Of a stretch of DNA of 64,000 bases, positions 57,519 through 64,000 are shown piece by piece (the first letter of the stretch is position 1; each line of letters begins with the position of its first letter). The translations under genes were made by a program, and so were the position numbers. Under the pieces are notes generated by a model. That model was not told the DNA's origin and did not search any database. It saw only the letters and a list, made by a program, of their open reading frames with translations. Source of the DNA: Bradyrhizobium sp. CIAT3101 (GTDB lineage: Bacteria; Pseudomonadota; Alphaproteobacteria; Rhizobiales; Xanthobacteraceae); assembly GCF_029714945.1 (NCBI RefSeq), contig NZ_CP121634.1, positions 8,453,001-8,517,000 of the forward strand. Reading direction: 5' to 3'.

Positions 57519-57748
57519 ACTGCGGTCCGTCTCTTGGTGAGTGAAATTCTGAGCAGTCAACCCTTTTGACCTTCAGCATCATTGCCTCCAAATTTTAGCC
57601 TTCGGCCGGCTCCGTTCCATGCAATCAATGCCTGGATGACGCGTAAATCCTTCGATAAACCCAGATCAGCGATGTATTCCATCGTGCGATGCTTTTCTGC
57701 ATATCAACATCCTATTTAAAAATAGAAGTCCAACTCAATGGAGGAGGC

Positions 57749-58060
57749 CTACGGTTCAGCTTGGGCCACCTTTCTCGGGGACAGTATCAAATGCTGGTCC
57801 ACCACCGCCGGCACAAACTGTACCTCGTCTGCCTCGGAATGACTGGCTGCAGCTTCTCGCAACTGACGCCGCCAGCCAAACAGCTGCTGCGGTGACAATC
57901 CCTGCCGTCGAGCCACGGAACACACCGAGGCGCCACTCGCCACGATCTCCGCGACGAACCGCGCATTGTCCTTGCCGCTCCACTTCCGCCGACGACCGGC
58001 TCCGGTGAAGACCTCAAGCCGCCGCATCGGCTCCGTGATAGCAGTATGCACTGTGTCCAT
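57749..58060 (-). pseudogene. IS66-family TnpA
   Basis: A 103-codon frame with MRRLEVFTGAGRRRKWSGKD, RFVAEIVASGASVCSVARRQ and GLSPQQLFGWRRQLREAA, the TnpA helix-turn-helix of IS66 elements. It looks nearly complete, but its partners TnpB and TnpC are missing, and it is fused in frame to the tail of the group II intron reverse transcriptase. Confidence 0.85.
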
Positions 58061-59310
58061 TTTAAGCCTAACGGTCGAAACCGAACCGCAAACTCGCAGA
58101 TCGCCCGTCGTCCGGTAGGTGGTCACTGAACAGCGCTTACGGTTGATCGGCACCGCGTGGTAGTTGAAGTGGCCTTTGACTACCTGCCTCAGCCATTTTC
58201 CTGCTCGGGTACCGGCCGGTGCATCCGCCGTCGCAATTCTTGTTTGATAGCTTGCAGCTTCGCCCGTATGCGGTCGCACCGGCTCTTACGCCTGACAAGG
58301 AACTTGCCCCGGCGAGACTTGCCGCAGATGAAGATCAAGCCCAGGAAGTTGAAGGTGTCCGGTTTGCCGAGCTCGCGCCGCTTGCGATTGGCCGCGGAAA
58401 GCGGTCAAATTCAATCAGTCGGGTCTGGTCCGGGTGAAGCGACAGCAAGAACTTCTCAAAGCGCTCGCGCATCTCGTCGAGGAAGTACCGGACATCCGTC
58501 TCGTGCTCAAAGCCCACGACGATATCGTCGGCATAGCGCACGATGATCATATCGCCCCCAGCCTTGCGCCGTCGCCGGCGCTCGGCCCAGAGATCGCGGA
58601 CGTAGTGCAGGTAGATGTTGGCGAGCAGCAGCGCGATCACCGAGCCCTGTCGCGTTCTCCTGCCAATAGCCTTCACGACCGCATCTTCCAGGATGCCCAG
58701 CTTCAAACCCTTTCTGGATCAGGGGGATGATGCGCTGGTCGCCGATCCAGTTCTCGACGAAGCGTATGAGCCATCCCTGGCTCAAAGTGTCGAACAACGA
58801 GCGAATGTCGGCGTCCAGTATCCAGTTCACCTTCTTGCTGCTGATTCCGACCACGAGCGTATCAAGAGCTCTGTGTGTCCCACGTCCGGGCCGGAATCAG
58901 TATGAGAACCCGAGGAAGTCTTCCTCGTAGATCGCATTCGGCACCTCAACCCTCGCCTGCTAAACAATCTTGTCCTCCAGCGCGGGGACTGCGAGTGGGC
59001 GTTGCCGGCCATCCGGCTTGGGTAAGTGACACGCGCCGTGACGGCAGTGCCCGGTATGCTTCCCGGTGGACCTTGCGTGCAAATCCTCAAGATGGTGTTC
59101 GAGGCCTGCCTCGTAGTCCTTACACGTCAATCCAAGGCGCGGCGTCCGCCTTGAGATCTTAGAACGCCTTCTCGAGCAGATTGACCCTGACATGGTGCCG
59201 GAGCTTAGTAACTTCTCCTCTTTATTCTGCCTTGCTACTTGTACGGTCTGACCGGCGCAGGCCGGCCGAGGGCAAGGTGCTACAACAGGTGATGAACCCT
59301 TGGGACGGAA
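58061..59310 (-). pseudogene. Group II intron reverse transcriptase/maturase, broken
   Basis: Minus-strand pieces in several frames: CKDYEAGLEHHLEDLHARST and PKPDGRQRPLAVPALEDKIV (58960-59130), IRSLFDTLSQGWLIRFVENW (near 58770), RRTRQGSVIALLLANIYLHY, the catalytic VRYADDIVVGFEHETDVRYF (near 58500-58560) and the maturase tail LRQVVKGHFNYHAVP (near 58150-58200). The YADD motif is intact but the frame is broken. The 3' intron RNA is replaced by an IS66 piece. Confidence 0.88.
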
Positions 59311-59404
59311 TCCCGAAACGAGTGACGCTACTACCCCAATGCGCTCACGCGCGTAAACTTGATTTGGGTACTCGTTCCGCGGGGTGGCGCCCGTAACCAT
59401 CTTG

Positions 59405-60025
59405 GCCCGAAACCAAGGTAGACGATGACTTCCTCAATATCGGCTGGCTCGGCACTGCGCTTCAGCAGGGGCTTTTCAACACCAGCGCGCAGTGTCTCCT
59501 CCGGCCAGAGCATCCAGGTGCTATTAATGAAACCAGGAGAGACGGCATTAACGCGCACTTCAGGAGAAAGAGCTCGGGCGAGATTCTTCGTCAGATTTAC
59601 CACGCCGGCTTTTATAGCAGCGTAGCCGATGGTGCTACCGCGCAGGTCAAATGCAGCCACCGAACAAGAACGTTCCAAAGTTATTCCGTCATGAGGTCGA
59701 GACGCTCCGGCGGAATCGTTCGTTGTACTACCGGAGGACCGGCATTATTGACAAGCAAATCCAATTTGTCCAGTTCAGATAAAGCATTCGAGATCATTCG
59801 ATCGGCTGATGCTGACTCGCCGACGTTCCGGGAGCCGCGATTTCTTTACCGTACCCCCCAAGCTCCGTGACGGCTTGCGGCCCTCGGGGATCGTCAGGGA
59901 GAAAGTTCAGTGCAACTGCTGCACCGCTTTCGACAAGCATTTTGGCAGTAGCAAACCCCGACGCCACTTGCAGCGCCAGTCACGAGTGCAGCCTTTCCAT
60001 TCAAGTTATAAGAAATCATCGACCC
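59405..60025 (-). pseudogene. Short-chain dehydrogenase/reductase, broken
   Basis: The C-terminal half is clear: STIGYAAIKAGVVNLTKNLA (active-site Tyr-x3-Lys) and VRNAVSP-like EVRVNAVSPGFINSTWM (59520-59640). Upstream pieces in other frames read MLVESGAAVALNFLPDDPRG and ISNALSELDKLDLLVNNAGP (59740-59940). At least two frameshifts and a stop separate them. Family members reduce keto groups with NAD(P)H; the substrate is unknown. Confidence 0.8.
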
Positions 60026-60709
60026 ATCCCAACCCAGAAGTTGCTCTATCGTCCTGCATGGTAGCGCGCCGTCCTGATTGACTAAATGCAGCTCAGGGAC
60101 ATTTCGTACTGCCTTAAGCCCCCTTTGTTCATTATTTCCACCGCGCGACTACCCCTTTTATAGAAGGTTGCAACATCTCCAGAATCTGAGCCCACCTGAG
60201 TGCAAGCAAAATAACGTTGTCCGGTCCTTCTGAATGGAATGCTCCGTGCGCAACCCTAAACGAGCCCAGGCGCAAGGCCAATGTCCCGCCTCGTCCGTGC
60301 GACCACCGCGCGGAGCGGACCCGTGATCAGCTATAGGCTGCCCACCGTGGCAGCGGTAGCTGTTCACTCTCCCATGAAGCTCGCGGATATCTGCGAAGCG
60401 CTCGGCATTATCAGACTCACCCCCAAGCGCAGCAACCGGCCGGCGAGATGATCTTGAGCACGGCACGGATCATTCCGCCGATTTTGCCGAAAGATTGCAC
60501 TGATCGTTGTATTGCTCCGCCCAACGCTTGTTTGCAGCAGCAGCAGTCGGCTGCAACTAGACGATCTCCATGTGCCTGAAAGCGACCCCTTACACGAGAC
60601 TTCGTTCCTGGTACCCTTAGAGCCAGGACGCCTTGCTATTGCGTCAGCAAAAAAGTGTGCCCGAAGCACCCAAGCCGCGGAGTAACAAGTAACTCGAACG
60701 CCGTGACAC
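60026..60709. other. Intergenic, nothing recognised
   Basis: About 680 bases between the SDR relic and the amidase gene, with short frames only. Confidence 0.35.
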
Positions 60710-62137
60710 TCATCCTCTGAGAAGCGGGGGTCGTCGTTCGTGCCAGCCAAGCTGCTGTTCCAAGCATTCTGCAACCTGTAGTAGCGTCGCCTCATCCCCG
60801 TAATGCCCTACTAGTTGTACGCCCAATGGCAGCCCATCGTGGAATACGCCCACTGGAAGTGAAATCGCGGGCACCCCGCATGTGTTGATCGTTGAGAGAT
60901 ATTCGCAGAATGCGAACTGCTGCTCGTAAGAGTGGGTTTCATAGGCACCTTCTCCTATACGGAAGGTGTGAGCGGGATAGACCGGACACAGCACGACGTC
61001 GTAAGCTGCAAGTCGTCCGGCTATGTCGCGTGCACTGTTGCGAACCGTCTCGATGTCGCTGGCTAGTATGATCGCGTTGACTGATTTGCCTTCTTCGATT
61101 GATGAGAGGGTGGTCGGCTCAAAGTCGTCATCGAGCATGCGCGAACCCAACGCAGTTTCCATCGCATTGACCCGCTGCGCTAATTGGACCGCAATGATTC
61201 GCCCTCGCGCTACGCGACAGGCCTCTGTGAACAGGTTGAGTTCACAGGGTTCGACCCAATGCCCAGCATTCTCCAGAAGGCGAGCTGTTTGGTTGAGACA
61301 AGCGGCAATCTCAGAGTCAATCTTGAATCCCAACGGCAACGAGGTAGCGAGACCAACGCGCAACCGTCGTGGTTCCCTAGTAGAAAGCTCCACGAATGAC
61401 TCGTCGGTCCTCGGGGGCGTGAAATAATCCCCTGGGTACGGACCGCTTGCAACGTCCAAGTACGCTGCCGTATCGCGGACAGTTCGAGAGAGGCAACCGA
61501 GTACAGATCCCGTCGCATTCTGCCAAGGATCGGGAATTCGCCCACGCGAGGGCTTCAGCCCGACAAGGCCACAGAAAGCTGCTGGCAGTCGGATCGATCC
61601 TCCACCATCACTTCCACCCGCGATCGGGACTATCCTCGCCGCGACGGCAGCGCCTGCCCCTCCGCTAGAGCCTGATGCGGAAAAGGCGAGATCCCAGGGA
61701 TTCAGCGTTGAGCCATAGACCTTCGGTTCCGTGGTCCAATCCTGACCCATTTCCGGAGAATTGGTCATGCCAAAAGGAATCAAGCCGGCCGAGCGCAAGC
61801 GGCGCACTGATTCACTGTCTTTCTCCGCGACTGAGGCAAGCCGATAGTAGAATTTTGAGCCATTGGTCGTTCGGAAGCCTGTTACTTGCATCCAAAGGTC
61901 CTTTTCAAGATAAGGAACCCCAGAGAATCTCGAGTGCGGGTGATGCGTGCGGGCATGGGAGCGTGCGCGCTCATAGTCCCAGCTCACTAATGCGTTGATG
62001 CGCGGGTTTACTTTTTCAGCCTGGACGATCGCGGCTTCCATGAGCTCAGCAGGTGTAACTTCCCCATCTTGAACGAATTTCGCCAGACCAAGTGCGTCGC
62101 TGGTTTGATAAAGCGCTTGAATGTCTTTGGATGGCAT
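60710..62137 (-). CDS. Amidase signature-family hydrolase
   Basis: A 475-residue amidase. The catalytic Lys is in VPYLEKDLWMQ (near residue 79), and the Gly/Ser-rich signature SASGSSGGAGAAVAARIVPI with AGGSDGGGSIRLPAAFCGL (near 152-190) supplies the cis-Ser and nucleophile Ser. It hydrolyses an amide to acid and ammonia; the substrate is not predictable. GGAG lies nine bases before the ATG. It follows two ABC permease genes on the same strand with a 268-base gap, so it probably acts on the imported compound. Intact. Confidence 0.9.
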   Translation of the reverse strand: MPSKDIQALYQTSDALGLAKFVQDGEVTPAELMEAAIVQAEKVNPRINALVSWDYERARSHARTHHPHSRFSGVPYLEKDLWMQVTGFRTTNGSKFYYRLASVAEKDSESVRRLRSAGLIPFGMTNSPEMGQDWTTEPKVYGSTLNPWDLAFSASGSSGGAGAAVAARIVPIAGGSDGGGSIRLPAAFCGLVGLKPSRGRIPDPWQNATGSVLGCLSRTVRDTAAYLDVASGPYPGDYFTPPRTDESFVELSTREPRRLRVGLATSLPLGFKIDSEIAACLNQTARLLENAGHWVEPCELNLFTEACRVARGRIIAVQLAQRVNAMETALGSRMLDDDFEPTTLSSIEEGKSVNAIILASDIETVRNSARDIAGRLAAYDVVLCPVYPAHTFRIGEGAYETHSYEQQFAFCEYLSTINTCGVPAISLPVGVFHDGLPLGVQLVGHYGDEATLLQVAECLEQQLGWHERRPPLLRG

Positions 62138-62405
62138 CGTGATTACTCCGGATTGCAGGGCCGATCTCGACCTTGCCGAGCTCGTGAATCTTGATTTAAA
62201 GGGGGGCTTGTCTCGCCTTCATGCGTTTGCAAATGCGCTATTGAAACAATCCCCCCTCGAAGGAACTCACTCACAGCAATTCCCGGATCAAACTTCCTAC
62301 GACGTGATAACCGCCAAACAATCGCTGGGATGGCACCGTTCCAGCAAACTAAAAACGCGTAGAAAGCTCAGCGCGAACTACCGGTGCGTGCTGCTGTGAA
62401 TCGAG

Positions 62406-63224
62406 TCAGGGTCGGTGCGAGACCCCCTTACCGAATTGTTCGCTGCGCTTGCGCAAGAACCGTGCAGCGCTGACCAGCATTACCATCAGAAACACCGTAA
62501 GCGTTGATACTGCCGCGATGGTGGGATCAAGTTGGAAGCGCACTTCGTCCCACATGTGGCGCGGCAGGGTGACTGCGCCGGAGCCTGACAAAAACAGCGC
62601 TACAACCACCTCATCGAAAGATGTAAGGAATGCGAAAAGCGCGCCGACTAACATACCCGGCCGGATTAGCGGCAACGTCACCTGCCAGAAAGTCCCACTA
62701 GGCGTGGCCCCAAGACTGAGCGCGGCCTGTGAAAGTCTTGGATCGATGCCGGCAAGGCTAGCACTAACAGTGGTCACCACAAAAGGAACTGCGAGGCAGG
62801 TGTGTGCCAGCACTATCGCGACAGGCGAACCTATCAGGCCGTATCGAGCGTACGCATAGTAAATGCCGATCGCCACAACTATCGTTGGGACGATTAGCGG
62901 CGAAAGTACGAGGCTGGTCACAGCGATGCGCAACGGCTGCGGCAAACGTTGAATTCCGACCGAGGCCAGAGTGCCTAGCACTACTGAGAGTGATACAACT
63001 GCAGCTCCAACCCATAGACTGAGCAAGGTAGCGTTTAGCCAAGCAACGTTACCAAAGTAGGCTGCATACCATCTAAAACCAAAGGCGGGCGGCGGAAACG
63101 TGAGATAGTCTGCCGACGAGAACGAGACCACGATCACCACGGCGATTGGCAAAGCGAGAAATGTAAGTGTCGACCCGACGATTGTCGTCGCCAAGATCCG
63201 TATCATTGAAACATTGCCGCTCAT
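62406..63224 (-). CDS. ABC transporter permease (PotC-type)
   Basis: A 272-residue inner-membrane permease with six hydrophobic segments and the EAA loop QAALSLGATPSGTFWQVTLP LIRPG (cytoplasmic coupling helix, near residue 175). It is of the spermidine/putrescine or opine-like (PotC) type. The ATG at 63224 overlaps the stop of the upstream permease (ATGA), which fixes the start; the longer open frame to 63506 is spurious. It forms a heterodimer with that permease and would need an ATPase and a binding protein encoded outside the window. Confidence 0.92.
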   Translation of the reverse strand: MSGNVSMIRILATTIVGSTLTFLALPIAVVIVVSFSSADYLTFPPPAFGFRWYAAYFGNVAWLNATLLSLWVGAAVVSLSVVLGTLASVGIQRLPQPLRIAVTSLVLSPLIVPTIVVAIGIYYAYARYGLIGSPVAIVLAHTCLAVPFVVTTVSASLAGIDPRLSQAALSLGATPSGTFWQVTLPLIRPGMLVGALFAFLTSFDEVVVALFLSGSGAVTLPRHMWDEVRFQLDPTIAAVSTLTVFLMVMLVSAARFLRKRSEQFGKGVSHRP

Positions 63225-64000
63225 CGCAAGTTCATCCGAAAAGCCTTGCCGACGCCTGGGAAGCATTGTCCTGCAGCGATTAACCCGAGCGCAGTGACCA
63301 AGAGGACGACTGAAAGTGTGGCCGCATACTCCCAATTGAGCTGATCCACCTGATGAGCAATTAGCATCGAAATCGTAATCTCGCGGGAGTCGCCGACTAG
63401 AGCAGGCGTAATGTAGAACCCAAGAGCGAGAACGAAGACCAGCAGCACGCCCACCGCCACGCCGGGCATCGAGAGCGGAAAGGTCACTTGATAAAAGGTC
63501 GCCCATGGCGTAGCGCCGAGTGCGGAAGCGGCGCGTTCCAATGAGGGGTCAATCTGCCGGAGAGCGTTCGCGATCGGCAAAATCATGTACGGCAGCATGA
63601 TGTGCGTCATAGCGATTTCGCTCGCGAGCGTGGTGTTAAGTATTCGTAGCGGAGCATCTATTATGCCTAGAGACGATAGCATCTCGTTAATCAGGCCATG
63701 ACGGCCGAGCAACACCATCCAAGCATAACTACGCACCAGTATCGACGTCCAGAATGGCATTAGAATCAGTATCAGAAGAACTGGTGCACTAGACCGGGCG
63801 CGTGTTAGTGCCAATGCCACGGGATAAGCCAGCACCAGACTAGTAAGGGTAACAACAAACGACGTTCTAAGCGTTGTCGAAAAGGTCTTGACGAACACGA
63901 CATCCTCAACGAGCGCCGTATAGTGCACGAATGACCAACTAGGAGAGCTGACGCTGCGTAACAACATAGAGCATACAGGTATCGCGTAGAGCACGAGCAT
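63221..64000 (-). CDS. ABC transporter permease (PotB-type), 5' end outside window
   Basis: 259 codons reaching the right edge, so the N-terminus is missing or just complete at the edge Met. Several membrane segments and the EAA loop RAASALGATPWATFYQVTFP are present, typical of PotB-type permeases. The stop overlaps the next permease start (ATGA). With that gene it forms the membrane part of a polyamine- or opine-type importer; the ATP-binding and substrate-binding subunits are expected to the right. Confidence 0.9.
   Translation of the reverse strand: MLVLYAIPVCSMLLRSVSSPSWSFVHYTALVEDVVFVKTFSTTLRTSFVVTLTSLVLAYPVALALTRARSSAPVLLILILMPFWTSILVRSYAWMVLLGRHGLINEMLSSLGIIDAPLRILNTTLASEIAMTHIMLPYMILPIANALRQIDPSLERAASALGATPWATFYQVTFPLSMPGVAVGVLLVFVLALGFYITPALVGDSREITISMLIAHQVDQLNWEYAATLSVVLLVTALGLIAAGQCFPGVGKAFRMNLR

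Noticed and set aside
1..64000. nod boxes, NifA/sigma-54 promoters, tts boxes, FixK boxes, tRNA genes and CRISPR arrays
   Set aside because: Scanned by eye for the consensus patterns; no instance with correct spacing was found. A matrix search would be more sensitive.

Overview
The window looks like accessory DNA from a rhizobial symbiosis island or a similar genomic island, most probably Bradyrhizobium. This is inferred from the protein style: an sigma-54 (RpoN) copy, a porin_2-family porin and a small Omp25/31-like barrel, an MddA-type methyltransferase, LuxR solos, and many decayed IS66, IS110, IS3 and group II intron fragments. Intact genes sit as islands between long stretches of decayed sequence. 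No rRNA, tRNA, CRISPR array or phage structural gene was seen.

Layout. 1-7960 (+): a tightly coupled operon, entering from the left edge, with a chorismate-amination pair (PabB/TrpE-like and PabA/TrpG-like), a lysine/ornithine N-monooxygenase, an MFS exporter, an Fe(II)/2-oxoglutarate dioxygenase, a stand-alone cupin, a methionyl-tRNA-synthetase-like enzyme and a PLP aminotransferase. N-hydroxylase + cupin + MetRS-like is the combination known to build N-N (hydrazine) bonds, for example in s56-p1 and triacsin biosynthesis, so this is read as a hydrazine-type natural product cluster. 8319-16000: a small helical protein, an S9 prolyl oligopeptidase, an MddA-like methyltransferase, an outer-membrane barrel and a LuxR solo. 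16874-20261 (-): an alkaline-phosphatase-superfamily protein and a two-part CaiB-type CoA transferase. 21121-22510: an rpoN pseudogene. 23729-24948: a cold-shock pseudogene and a LuxR fragment. 25342-27360 (+): PEP mutase followed by a broken CTP:phosphonate-type nucleotidyltransferase. 27817-31597 (-): a GNAT-like gene, a broken class III aminotransferase and a lysine-2,3-aminomutase-family radical SAM enzyme.

32688-37487 (+): a second compact operon with a GHMP (threonine-kinase-like) kinase, a cysteine-synthase-like PLP enzyme, an ATP-grasp ligase and an argininosuccinate-lyase-like enzyme. Kinase + PLP beta-replacement + fumarate-releasing lyase is the proposed logic for 2,3-diaminobutyrate in friulimicin-type and uridyl-peptide antibiotic pathways; the ATP-grasp enzyme would ligate the product. 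37735-46400: IS110 and IS66 remnants around a decayed carnitine-catabolism-like set (dehydrogenase, broken BKACE, acyl-CoA ligase). 46412-47410: a D-Ala-D-Ala-ligase-like ATP-grasp enzyme. 48814-50058: a CaiB-family CoA transferase. 50220-51834: a decayed DDE transposase. 52523-54034: a porin. 54455-56040: IS66 and IS110 remnants. 56652-57518: a Crp/Fnr regulator. 57749-60025: an IS66 TnpA, group II intron RT and SDR remnants. 60710-64000 (-): an amidase with two PotB/PotC-type ABC permeases, running off the right edge.

The striking theme is a concentration of non-standard amino-acid chemistry (N-N bond formation, 2,3-diamino acid synthesis, C-P bond formation, aminomutase, two ATP-grasp ligases) within about 47 kb of otherwise decaying DNA. 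All function calls rest on motif recognition by eye; no database search was run.
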